DNA from: Nocardioides zhouii
GTDB lineage: Bacteria > Actinomycetota > Actinomycetes > Propionibacteriales > Nocardioidaceae
DNA: 64,000 nt
Direction of reading: 5' to 3'
Assembly (NCBI RefSeq): GCF_004137345.1
Contig: NZ_SDWV01000008.1
Span: 62,001 to 126,000 of the forward strand
Below are positions 7,584 through 15,583 of the stretch, one piece after another. Positions within the stretch are counted from its first letter, which is position 1. The number at the start of each line of letters is the position of its first letter. Under the pieces are notes generated by a model that had not been told where the DNA came from, did not search any database, and saw only the letters and a list, made by a program, of their open reading frames with translations. The translations under genes and the position numbers were made by a program.

Positions 7584-8999
7584 GTGACCGACACGCACTT
7601 CGACACCCTCGTCCTCGGCGCTGGCCCCGGTGGCTACGTCGCCGCGATCCGCGCAGCCCAGCTCGGCCAGAAGGTGGCCGTGGTGGAGGAGAAGTACTGG
7701 GGAGGTGTCTGTCTCAACGTCGGCTGCATCCCCTCCAAGGCTCTGTTGAAGAACGCCGAGCTGGCGCACACGCTCCAGCACGAGAAGGCGAAGTTCGGCA
7801 TCGAGGGCGACGCCACCATGGCGTTCGGCCCGACCCACAAGCGCAGCCGCGACGTGAGCGCCGGCATCGTCAAGGGCGTCCACTTCCTGATGAAGAAGAA
7901 CAAGATCACCGAGATCGACGGCTGGGGCACCCTCACCGGTCCGACCGGGATCGACGTCGACAAGGACGGCACCAAGGCGTCGTACACCTTCGACAACCTC
8001 ATCATCGCCGCCGGTGCGACGGTGCGACTGGTCCCCGGCGTCGAGCTGAGCGAGAACGTCGTCACCTACGAGGAGCAGATCCTCAACGACCAGCTCCCCG
8101 AGTCGATCATCATCGGCGGCTCCGGCGCGATCGGTGTCGAGTTCGCGTACGTCATGGCCAACTTCGGCGTCGACGTCACGATCGTGGAGTTCCTCGACCG
8201 GATGGTCCCGACCGAGGACGCCGACATCTCCAAGGAGCTCGCCAAGCACTACAAGAAGCTCGGCGTGAAGGTGCTGACCTCGACCGCGGTCAAGAAGGTC
8301 GAGGACACCGGCTCCGGCGTCAAGGTCACCGTCGCCCCCGCCGCGGGTGCCAGTTCTGATGGGCAGAGCGAGCAGGTCCTCGAAGCCGGCAAGTTCCTCG
8401 CCGCCTTCGGCTTCGCCCCGCGCGTGAAGGGCTTCGGCCTGGAGAACACCGGCGTCAGCGTCTCCGAGCGCGGCGCGATCGAGATCGACGACTTCGGCCG
8501 CACCAACGTCGACAACGTCTACGCCATCGGCGACTGCACCGGGAAGATGATGCTCGCCCACGTCGCCGAGGCGATGGGCATCGTCGCCGCGGAGACCATC
8601 AACGGCGCCGAGACGATGCCGGTGGCCTTCGACTTCGTCCCGCGCGCGACCTACTGCAACCCGCAGATCGCGTCGTTCGGCTACAGCGAGGCCCAGGCCA
8701 AGGAGAAGGGCTACGACGTCAAGACGGCGTCCTTCCCGTTCAGCGCCAACGGCAAGGCGATGGGCCTCGGCGAGCCGATCGGCTTCGTCAAGGTCGTCGC
8801 CGACGCCGAGCACAACGAGATCATCGGCGCGCACATGATCGGCCCCAACGTCACCGAGCTGCTGCCGGTGCTGACCATGGCTCAGCAGTGGGACCTCACC
8901 GCCGACGAGGTGTCCCGCAACGTCTTCGCGCACCCGACCCTGGGTGAGGCCGTCAAGGAGGCCGTCCACGGGATCGCCGGCCACATGATCAACTTCTGA
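7584..8999 (+). CDS. lpd: Dihydrolipoyl dehydrogenase (E3)
   Basis: A 471-residue FAD flavoprotein that reoxidises dihydrolipoamide with NAD+ in the 2-oxoacid dehydrogenase complexes. It has the FAD motif GAGPGG (12-17), the redox-active disulfide [13 protein letters not shown] (Cys43/Cys48), the NAD motif [11 protein letters not shown], the second FAD segment YAIGDCTG and the C-terminal catalytic HPTLGE (His450/Glu455). The GTG start lies 6 nt after a TAGGCT box (leaderless). Its stop overlaps the start of the next flavoprotein (TGATG), so the two are translationally coupled. No E1 or E2 subunit gene is nearby. Confidence 0.97.
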   Translation: MTDTHFDTLVLGAGPGGYVAAIRAAQLGQKVAVVEEKYWGGVCLNVGCIPSKALLKNAELAHTLQHEKAKFGIEGDATMAFGPTHKRSRDVSAGIVKGVHFLMKKNKITEIDGWGTLTGPTGIDVDKDGTKASYTFDNLIIAAGATVRLVPGVELSENVVTYEEQILNDQLPESIIIGGSGAIGVEFAYVMANFGVDVTIVEFLDRMVPTEDADISKELAKHYKKLGVKVLTSTAVKKVEDTGSGVKVTVAPAAGASSDGQSEQVLEAGKFLAAFGFAPRVKGFGLENTGVSVSERGAIEIDDFGRTNVDNVYAIGDCTGKMMLAHVAEAMGIVAAETINGAETMPVAFDFVPRATYCNPQIASFGYSEAQAKEKGYDVKTASFPFSANGKAMGLGEPIGFVKVVADAEHNEIIGAHMIGPNVTELLPVLTMAQQWDLTADEVSRNVFAHPTLGEAVKEAVHGIAGHMINF

Positions 9000-10390
9000 T
9001 GGCCGACCACATCGTCATCATCGGCGGAGGACCCGGCGGCTACGAGGCGGCCCACGTGGCCGCACAGCTCGGCGCCGAGGTCACGATCGTCGACACCGAC
9101 GGTGTGGGCGGGTCCGCGGTCCTCACCGACTGCGTGCCGAGCAAGACGCTGATCGCCACGGCCGAGCTGATGACCGACATGGGCACCGCGCAGGAGCTCG
9201 GGGTCAACTTCCACGACCACCAGGGCGACGCGGCCACGTCGATCTCGGTCGACCTGGCGCGGGTCAACGCCCGCGTGAAGCAGCTCGCCGCCGACCAGTC
9301 GTCCGACATCGCGGCCCGCCTGGACCGCGACGGCGTACGCGTCGTGACGGGTCGTGGCCGGCTCGGGCCCGACCTCACCGTCGTGGCCACCACCGAGTCG
9401 GGCGAGGAGACGCTGCAGGCGGACGCGATCATCGTCGCGACCGGCGCGGCTCCCCGCACCCTGCCGAGCGCCCAACCCGACGGCGAGCGGATCCTCACAT
9501 GGGAGCAGGTCTACGACCTGACCGAGGTGCCGGAGAAGCTCATCGTGGTGGGCTCGGGCGTGACCGGGGCCGAGTTCGCCAGCGCCTACCTCGCCCTCGG
9601 CATCGACGTGACCCTGGTCAGCAGCCGCGACCGGGTGCTGCCCGGCGAGGACGCCGACGCCTCCGCGGTGCTCGAGGACGTGGCCACGCGACGCGGCATG
9701 CACGTGCTCGCAGAGTCCCGGATGCAGTCGGTGACCCGCGACGGCGACACGGTGACGGTGACGCTGACGGACGGACGTACGGTCTCGGGCAGCCACTGCA
9801 TCCTCGCGCTCGGCTCGGTCCCCAACACCGCCGACCTCGGGCTCGAGGACGCTGGCGTGGCCACCGGCGATGGCGGTTTCATCACCGTCGACCGGGTCTC
9901 GCGTACGTCCGCGCGCGGCATCTACGCCGCGGGCGACTGCACCGGCGTGCTGATGCTGGCCTCGGTCGCGGCGATGCAGGGCCGCATCGCGATGTGGCAC
10001 TTCCTCGGTGACGCGGTCTCGCCCCTGGACCTCAAGAAGGTCTCGTCCAACGTCTTCACCTCACCGGAGATCGCCACCGTCGGCTGGTCGCAGCAGGCCG
10101 TCGACGCCGGCGAGATCGTGGCCGAGGTCGTGATGCTGCCCCTGGCCGGCAACGCCCGCGCCAAGATGCAGGGCGTGCGGGACGGCTTCGTGAAGCTCTT
10201 CTGCCGCCCCGGAACCGGCATCGTCGTCGGGGGAGTGGTCGTCGGGCCGCGCGCCTCCGAGCTGATCCACCCCGTGTCGATCGCGGTGGCCGAGTCGCTC
10301 ACGGCCGACCAGCTGGCGCACGCGTTCACCGTCTACCCGTCGCTGAGCGGCTCGATCGCCGAGGCCGCACGGCGGCTGCACCGGGTCTGA
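8999..10390 (+). CDS. lpdA: NAD(P)H-quinone reductase-type flavoprotein (LpdA/Rv3303c-like)
   Basis: A 463-residue pyridine-nucleotide disulfide oxidoreductase-fold protein with FAD motif GGGPGG (9-14), NAD(P) motif GSGVTGAEFA and YAAGDCTG. The redox-disulfide site reads GGSAVLTDCVPSK: Cys45 is kept, but the partner position is Ala40, so no CxxxxC disulfide can form. This is the hallmark of mycobacterial LpdA (Rv3303c), which is not a lipoamide dehydrogenase but an NAD(P)H:quinone reductase. It starts on the last base of lpd's stop codon. Its last 65 bp overlap the convergent nei2 gene. Confidence 0.92.
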   Translation: MADHIVIIGGGPGGYEAAHVAAQLGAEVTIVDTDGVGGSAVLTDCVPSKTLIATAELMTDMGTAQELGVNFHDHQGDAATSISVDLARVNARVKQLAADQSSDIAARLDRDGVRVVTGRGRLGPDLTVVATTESGEETLQADAIIVATGAAPRTLPSAQPDGERILTWEQVYDLTEVPEKLIVVGSGVTGAEFASAYLALGIDVTLVSSRDRVLPGEDADASAVLEDVATRRGMHVLAESRMQSVTRDGDTVTVTLTDGRTVSGSHCILALGSVPNTADLGLEDAGVATGDGGFITVDRVSRTSARGIYAAGDCTGVLMLASVAAMQGRIAMWHFLGDAVSPLDLKKVSSNVFTSPEIATVGWSQQAVDAGEIVAEVVMLPLAGNARAKMQGVRDGFVKLFCRPGTGIVVGGVVVGPRASELIHPVSIAVAESLTADQLAHAFTVYPSLSGSIAEAARRLHRV

Positions 10391-11216
10391 CCCGGCCCTC
10401 CGGGCCCGGGCCGGGCTGGCAGGCGGGGCACCACCACGTACGCCGGTTGGCGGTGTCACCCGGCACCTCGGCGACCACGCTGATCGGTCCGCGACACCGT
10501 CGGCATCCCTGCCTCTGCCGGCCGGTCACCCAGTGGTCGTCGCCGCGGACCGGCGACCCGGTCGTGACCTGGTAGGCGCCGTCGACGGTCGCGGAGTGCC
10601 GCAGCATCGTCGCGGCGCGCTCGACGAGTCGCTCGACGTCCACACCGCGGATGGGCGTCCACGGGCTGACGCCGGTCAGGAAGGCGAGCTCGTTGGCCCA
10701 GAGGTTGCCGAACCCGGCGACCGATCGCTGGTCGAGGAGCGCGGTGACGAACGGTCGCTCCGGCTCGGCGGCCAGCCGGCGTACGGCCTCGCCGGCGTCC
10801 CAGTCGTCGCGCAACGGGTCGGGACCGAGGTGCCCGACCAGGTCGTGCTCGCGGTCGGTGGGCACGAGGTCGAGGTCGTGGAGGCGGATGCCGTGGACGA
10901 CCCGGTCGTCGTCGAGGGTCCACACCAGGCGTACGTGCGGCTGGAGCTTGGCCGGGAGCCGCTTGCCGGGTCCGAGCGTCGACCACGAGCCGTCCATCCG
11001 CAGGTGGCTGTGGAGCGTCGCCGGTGGCGACGAACCGACCGCGCCGAGCCGGGTGAGCAGGTGCTTGCCGTGGGTGTCGTGGCCCAGCACCGCACGGCCG
11101 GCGACGTCGCGGGTGGCGAGGCGAGGCGTACGGAAGTCGGAGCGGGTGACCGTGTGGCCGGTGAGCTGCCGGTCCAGGCGGCGGGCGAGCTTCCAGACGC
11201 TGTCTCCCTCGGGCAC
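10326..11216 (-). CDS. nei2: Endonuclease VIII-like DNA glycosylase/AP lyase (Nei2)
   Basis: A 296-residue Fpg/Nei-family glycosylase that removes oxidised pyrimidines and cuts abasic sites. After removal of the initiator, Pro2 would be the Schiff-base nucleophile and Glu3 the catalytic acid (MPEGDSVW). The middle H2TH region contains GFGNLWANE, and a zinc finger has Cys238/Cys241 and Cys263/Cys266. The GTG start gives exactly the needed PEGD N-terminus and follows a GACACT box by 6 nt. An unusual basic, Arg/Pro-rich 30-residue tail after the zinc finger is encoded largely over the 3' end of lpdA on the opposite strand. Confidence 0.93.
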   Translation of the reverse strand: MPEGDSVWKLARRLDRQLTGHTVTRSDFRTPRLATRDVAGRAVLGHDTHGKHLLTRLGAVGSSPPATLHSHLRMDGSWSTLGPGKRLPAKLQPHVRLVWTLDDDRVVHGIRLHDLDLVPTDREHDLVGHLGPDPLRDDWDAGEAVRRLAAEPERPFVTALLDQRSVAGFGNLWANELAFLTGVSPWTPIRGVDVERLVERAATMLRHSATVDGAYQVTTGSPVRGDDHWVTGRQRQGCRRCRGPISVVAEVPGDTANRRTWWCPACQPGPGPEGRVRPGAAAVRPRRSSRSATGRR

Positions 11217-11249
11217 CCACCCAGTGTCACAGGCGGGTGGGACAGCGGA

Positions 11250-11906
11250 TCAGTTGAAGCCGCCGCCGGTGCCGTCGTAGCCGCCCATCGCCTGGTTGAG
11301 GTAGGCCTGCGCGAGGTTCTGCTGGCCGTGGACGCCGTGGCTCGACGACCTGGCCAGCTGGGCGCCGGCGTCGATGGCGCCGGTGATGCTGCCGGCCTGG
11401 TGCCAGGGGACCCAGCGGTCGCCGATGCGGACCATCCGGATCAGGGGCTCGTCGCCGGCCGCGAGGGCGCGGGCGTCGGCCGCGCAGACCGCGATGGTGC
11501 GGGCGGTTCCGCCAGGTGGGGCCCACTCGACATCGTCCCTCGAGGGTCCGTGCTGGGGATTGAAGAAGCAGGGCTCGCGTCGCTCGGGCAGGGGCTCGCC
11601 GGCGATGACCGCGATGACGGCGGCGCGGTGGTAGCGGGCGTCGGCGACGACCTGCTCGACGGCGACCACGTCCTCGGCGGTCTCGCTGGTGACGAGGAGC
11701 TGTTTGGCCTGGTCGTAGTTCTCCAGGGCGCGGCGGTAGTGGTCGTGCGCGGCCGGGTCGAGGTCGTCGCCCAGGGTGTCGAGGTGGAGCTCGGCGACCT
11801 GCTCGCCGAGGACGGTGACGTCCTCGTCCATCAGCTTGCGCGCGACGCGCCAGCGGTCCTTGGCGGCGAGCTCTTCCTCACGACGTCGTCTGCGTCCCCC
11901 GAACAT
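11250..11906 (-). CDS. Uncharacterised CFF/HGPS-motif protein, paralogue A
   Basis: A 218-residue soluble protein that I do not recognise by name. It starts with a basic, Arg-rich segment (MFGGRRRRREEE), has a helical region (about 15-100: DEDVTVLGEQVAELHLDTL and a following long helix), and then a conserved block with PCFFNPQHGPS, VEWAPPGG, IAVCAADARALAAGDEP and RMVRIGDRWVPWHQAG. The block is shared almost motif for motif with the next gene upstream, so they are tandem duplicates. I recall similar CFF-HGPS blocks in the C-terminal parts of actinobacterial TPM-domain proteins, but this is not verified. No signal peptide or TM segment is evident. An upstream in-frame extension is possible, but a CAGTCT box 6 nt before this ATG favours the start given. 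Confidence 0.7.
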   Translation of the reverse strand: MFGGRRRRREEELAAKDRWRVARKLMDEDVTVLGEQVAELHLDTLGDDLDPAAHDHYRRALENYDQAKQLLVTSETAEDVVAVEQVVADARYHRAAVIAVIAGEPLPERREPCFFNPQHGPSRDDVEWAPPGGTARTIAVCAADARALAAGDEPLIRMVRIGDRWVPWHQAGSITGAIDAGAQLARSSSHGVHGQQNLAQAYLNQAMGGYDGTGGGFN

Positions 11907-11946
11907 GGGCACAGACTGCCAGATCGAGGGCGGACCCACGTCCGAC

Positions 11947-12747
11947 TCAGCCGCTGTCGCCTCCGCCACCGCCGCCGTCCCCGCCGCCGAAGTCGCCACC
12001 ACCGAAGTCGCCGCCGCCACCGTGGCCGTCCCAGCCCGAGTAGTCGTGGCCGCCGATCATGCCGCCGTCGCTCCAGGCGCCGGGATCGGACCACTCGGCT
12101 CCGGCGAGCAGGCTCTCCGAGCCGGCGATGGTGACACCTGCGTACGTCATGGTGATGCGGTCGGCCTCAGCGCGCCCGTCGAGGATCAGGTCGGCGTACC
12201 AGCCGCTGGCCCACGCGGAGTAGGCCGGCCCCGACGCGTACCACGGGACGTAGCGGTTGCCGAGACGCACCATCCGGGCTCGCGGCGCCTCGCCCGCGGC
12301 CAGGCGCTCGGCGTCTCGGAAGCACACCGGGATGTCGCGCGGGATCCCGCCGAGCGGCGCCCACGACACGTCCCGGCTCGCGGGTCCGTGACCGGGATCG
12401 AAGAAGCACGGAGGGCGACGGGCGGGCCGGTCGACGCCGTCGCGAGCGGCGAGCACGCAGGCGTGGGCGAACCTGCCGTCCGCCAGCGTGCGCGTGACCT
12501 CGGTGACATCGATCGCCACCGTCGCCTTCCCCAGACGCAGCTTGGCGGACTCGTAGGCGTCGAGAGCGTGTCCGTAGTCGAGGCGCATCTGGTCGTCGAG
12601 GTCGGTCGCGAGCGTCTCGAAGTGGAGGGCGGAGAGCTCCTCGCCGAAGACGGTGACGTCCTCGCTCGCGGCCCGGCGGACGTGGCGGAACGCGTCGAGC
12701 TCCGCGAGCCGAGCCTGGCTCCTGTCGCGCCGACGTCGGCCGATCAT
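11947..12747 (-). CDS. Uncharacterised CFF/HGPS-motif protein with Gly/Asp-rich tail, paralogue B
   Basis: A 266-residue paralogue of the downstream gene. It shares the basic start (MIGRRRRDRS), the helical segment (SEDVTVFGEELSALHFETL) and the block PCFFDPGHGP, VSWAPLGG, IPVCFRDAERLAAGEAP, RMVRLGNRYVPWYASG. Two cysteines (in PCFF and IPVC) are conserved in both copies and could bind a metal or be redox active; this is inference. Unlike its neighbour it ends in a low-complexity tail rich in GGGDFGGGD units, resembling the Gly-rich ends of surface or scaffold proteins. The 40-bp gap and same strand suggest one transcript. It is divergent from the SpoIID-domain gene. Function unknown. Confidence 0.7.
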   Translation of the reverse strand: MIGRRRRDRSQARLAELDAFRHVRRAASEDVTVFGEELSALHFETLATDLDDQMRLDYGHALDAYESAKLRLGKATVAIDVTEVTRTLADGRFAHACVLAARDGVDRPARRPPCFFDPGHGPASRDVSWAPLGGIPRDIPVCFRDAERLAAGEAPRARMVRLGNRYVPWYASGPAYSAWASGWYADLILDGRAEADRITMTYAGVTIAGSESLLAGAEWSDPGAWSDGGMIGGHDYSGWDGHGGGGDFGGGDFGGGDGGGGGGDSG

Positions 12748-12851
12748 CCGGCCATCGTCCCACCGCCCCGCGGGTTCGGGGAGACCCGGTGCAGACCGGG
12801 CAGGTAACCTCAATGGTTCTGTTCGTCGATTCTCGGGGGAGAAGTCACGCC

Positions 12852-14090
12852 ATGCTCCGTACACGTCCTGCCCGCCTCCTGCTCGCCGCGCTGGCGAGCG
12901 CCCTGCTCCTGCCCGTGCTGCCTGCCACGGCCGCCTCGGGCGCCGAGCCACGCAGGAAGGTCGAGACCTGGGCCACGCCCGGCAGCACGGCCATCACGGT
13001 CACCGGCCACGGCTTCGGCCACGGCAAGGGGCTCTCGCAGTACGGCGCCCTCGGCGCGGCCCAGCAGGGGCTCACCTGGCAGCAGATCGACGAGTTCTAC
13101 TACCCCGGCACCACGTGGGGCCGGATCGGCGGCAAGGTGCGCGTGCTGATCACGGCCGACACCGGCCGCGACGTGCAGGTGGTCGCCCAGCGCGGCCTCA
13201 AGGTCACCAGCCTGGGCCGCCAGCGCACCTGGCGGCTCCCGCCGCTCGCGGCGAAGAAGTGGCGGCTCATGGCCGCCGGCAGCGACACCACCGTCCAGTT
13301 CACCAAGGGGGGCGCCTGGCGCACCTGGAAGAAGGTGCCCGGCGAGGCGGAGTTCTCCTCGGTCACCGGACTCCTCACCCTCGTGACGCCGAGCGGGCGT
13401 CGCGACTACCGCGGCACGCTCCAGTCGGTCGCCGCTCGCCAGAGCCCGAAACGGGAGACCGTCAACCGCGTCAGCATGGAGTCCTACCTGCGCGGGGTCC
13501 TGCCGCGCGAGGTCCCGGCCCTGTGGGAACCCGACGCGGTGAGTGCGCAGTCGGTCGCGGCCCGCACCTATGCGGCGTTCGAGCGCTCGCACCCGTCGGC
13601 CGCCCACTACGACCTGTGCGACACGAGCCAGTGCCAGGTCTATGGCGGCGCCGACGACGAGCACCCGGCCGCCGACGAGGCAATCAAGGCGACCGCCAAG
13701 CAGGGGCTGTTCTACGACGGCCGGCCCGCCTTCACCCAGTTCTCCGCGAGCAACGGCGGCTTCTCCGCCGCCGGCTCGATGCCCTACCTCGTGGCCCAGC
13801 CCGACCCGTACGACGGCGTCGCCAACCCGTCGTACGCGACGTGGACGAAGCCGATCGACGACACCCAGGTGGAGGCGCACTGGCCCGCGATCGGCGACCT
13901 GGTGAGCATCGAGGTCACCACTCGCGACGGCAACGGCGACTACGGCGGCCGGGTGGTCGACATGGCCTTCATCGGCTCGACCGGCACCGCGCGGGTCAAC
14001 GGCGACACGGTGCGCGACTACTTCGGGCTCAACTCCGACTGGTTCACCTTCTCCGTCACGCCACGGCAGAAGGGGCAGGCGCGCGAGTGA
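12852..14090 (+). CDS. Exported SpoIID/LytB-domain protein
   Basis: A 412-residue exported protein. A signal peptide covers about residues 1-30 (MLRTRPARLLLAALASALLLPVLP then ATAASGA). The segment GHGFGHGKGLSQYGALG (52-68) and the later MESYLRGVLPREVPALW, QSVAARTYA and the block around FTQFSASNGG are those of the SpoIID/LytB family. In Bacillus SpoIID is a lytic transglycosylase acting on denuded glycan; in non-sporulating actinobacteria these proteins are presumed cell-wall hydrolases or amidase enhancers. The ATG chosen follows a GGGGGAG ribosome site and leaves a proper signal peptide; longer in-frame starts would not. It overlaps the following SGNH lipoprotein gene by 4 nt. Confidence 0.88.
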   Translation: MLRTRPARLLLAALASALLLPVLPATAASGAEPRRKVETWATPGSTAITVTGHGFGHGKGLSQYGALGAAQQGLTWQQIDEFYYPGTTWGRIGGKVRVLITADTGRDVQVVAQRGLKVTSLGRQRTWRLPPLAAKKWRLMAAGSDTTVQFTKGGAWRTWKKVPGEAEFSSVTGLLTLVTPSGRRDYRGTLQSVAARQSPKRETVNRVSMESYLRGVLPREVPALWEPDAVSAQSVAARTYAAFERSHPSAAHYDLCDTSQCQVYGGADDEHPAADEAIKATAKQGLFYDGRPAFTQFSASNGGFSAAGSMPYLVAQPDPYDGVANPSYATWTKPIDDTQVEAHWPAIGDLVSIEVTTRDGNGDYGGRVVDMAFIGSTGTARVNGDTVRDYFGLNSDWFTFSVTPRQKGQARE

Positions 14091-15022
14091 GGCCTGCCCT
14101 CCTGCTCGCCGCGGTGGCCCTTGCCGCCTCCGGCTGCAGTGCCGACGGCGCGAGCAGCGACGACGCAGGTCAAGGTGCGCTGCCCGACGTCGTCGTCGAC
14201 ACCGAGGTGACCACCACGATCGACTACGTCGCGATGGGTGACTCCTTCTCGGCCGGTCCGTTCATCGGAACGATGCGCACGGACCCGGAGGGCTGCGCGC
14301 GCTCGAAGGACAACTACCCCGCCTTCCTCGCCGACTGGCTCGACGTCGCGAGCTACACCGACGTCACCTGCTCTGCGGCCACGACGGCCGACCTCTACGC
14401 CCCGATGACGATGTTCAACGGCGGCACCACCACGCCGCAGATCGATGCCGTGTCCGCCGACACGGACCTCGTGACGATCGGCATCGGCGGCAACGACTTC
14501 GGGATCTATGACTCCCTCATCACCTGCCAGGAGCCTGGTGTCTCCGTCTGCCCCGTCGACCAGCTGGACACCGACGCCCGCAAGGTCGCCGGTCGGATCG
14601 AGCAGGCGGTGCGTCGCATCACCAAGGTTGCCCCCGACGCGCAGGTCTACGTCGTCGGCTACCCCGACATCCTCCCCACCGAGGGCACCTGCGCGGCCGT
14701 CGGCGCCTCGGCCGAGGTGCTCGGGCCCGTCACCGACGTCGCCGGGCTGCTCAACGCCTCGCTCCGCAAGGGCGCCGAGGCGGCCGGGGCGTCGTACGTC
14801 GACATGGAGGCGGTGTCGAAGGGCCACGACGTCTGCGCCAAGGGCCGGGCCTGGGTCAACGGGCCGCGCTTCCGGGCCGGCGTCGCAGCACCCTTCCACC
14901 CGAAGATCAACGGCATGCGCGCGGTGGCCACCGAGGTGTTCCGCCAGGTGACCGGGGATGACCCCGAGGTCACGGAGTACGCCGAGCCGGACCCCGACGT
15001 CGTGGTGCTCAACCAGTCCTGA
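14087..15022 (+). CDS. SGNH/GDSL hydrolase lipoprotein
   Basis: A 311-residue secreted esterase-like protein. A short signal ends in a lipobox, LAASGC with Cys17, so it should be membrane-anchored as a lipoprotein. SGNH blocks are visible: block I GDSFSAG (Ser53), block III GIGGNDF and block V around FHPKINGM (His271). Six or more cysteines outside the lipobox suggest disulfides, as in the Streptomyces lipase/esterases of this clan. Start GTG overlaps the SpoIID gene stop (GTGA), implying translational coupling and a joint role at the cell wall, for example deacylation of wall polymers; that role is inference. The same frame stays open upstream, but only this start gives a signal peptide. Confidence 0.88.
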   Translation: MRPALLLAAVALAASGCSADGASSDDAGQGALPDVVVDTEVTTTIDYVAMGDSFSAGPFIGTMRTDPEGCARSKDNYPAFLADWLDVASYTDVTCSAATTADLYAPMTMFNGGTTTPQIDAVSADTDLVTIGIGGNDFGIYDSLITCQEPGVSVCPVDQLDTDARKVAGRIEQAVRRITKVAPDAQVYVVGYPDILPTEGTCAAVGASAEVLGPVTDVAGLLNASLRKGAEAAGASYVDMEAVSKGHDVCAKGRAWVNGPRFRAGVAAPFHPKINGMRAVATEVFRQVTGDDPEVTEYAEPDPDVVVLNQS

Positions 15023-15114
15023 CCCCTTCGGGTGGGCGTCATCCCCATGGGTGGTCCGGCGCGTCAACGCCTGGGCGACGCTGGGAGGACACCCACTGAC
15101 GAAGGAGCGCGAAC

Positions 15115-15558
15115 ATGTCTGACGACAAGAAGGCCGCCAAGGAACTGGTCGAGACGCTCAAGGACGGCGAGCGCGGTTTCGCCGACTCGGCCGACAAGCT
15201 GCGCGACAGTGAGCACCCCGAGTGGGCCGAGGCGCTGACGCGCCTGTCGACGCAGCGTGCGGGATTCGCCCACGAGATCGTCGACCTGGGCCACGCGTAC
15301 GGCGACGACGTCGACGAGAGCGGTTCGGTCGCCGCTGCCGTGCACCGCGGCTGGATCTCGCTCAAGGACGCCCTCACCGGCGACGACGCGGGTGCCGTGC
15401 TCGCGGCCGCCGCGACCGGTGAGGACCACGCGGTCTCCGAGTACGAGAAGGCCCTCGAGCTCGACCTCAGCGCCGGCTTCCGTGACGTGGTCACGCGCCA
15501 GCACGCGGCGGTCGTCGCGGCTCGCGACGAGGTGAAGGCCCTCCAGGCTGCCGGGTAG
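15115..15558 (+). CDS. DUF2383 / PA2169-type four-helix-bundle protein
   Basis: A 147-residue all-helical, acidic soluble protein matching the DUF2383 (PA2169 family) four-helix bundle: KELVETLKDGERGFADSADKL, then a helix with THxxxxA-like spacing, then GDDAGAVLAAAATGEDHAVSEYEKAL and a last helix with VVTRQHAAVVAARDEVKAL. The fold resembles ferritin-like bundles, and members are often stress-associated, but no activity is known. The ATG has a strong GAAGGAG ribosome site 8 nt upstream. It stands alone between the SGNH lipoprotein and the alpha/beta-hydrolase genes, with about 92 bp upstream that contain no other recognisable feature. Confidence 0.85.
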   Translation: MSDDKKAAKELVETLKDGERGFADSADKLRDSEHPEWAEALTRLSTQRAGFAHEIVDLGHAYGDDVDESGSVAAAVHRGWISLKDALTGDDAGAVLAAAATGEDHAVSEYEKALELDLSAGFRDVVTRQHAAVVAARDEVKALQAAG

Positions 15559-15583
15559 TCCGCTCGAGGAGCACACTGGGCAG

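Noticed and set aside
12653..15022. A 789-codon frame reaching through the SpoIID region into the SGNH gene, suggesting a fusion
   Set aside because: The SpoIID protein is in another frame, and the SGNH lipoprotein has its own GTG with a signal peptide and lipobox; the upstream part is a shadow.
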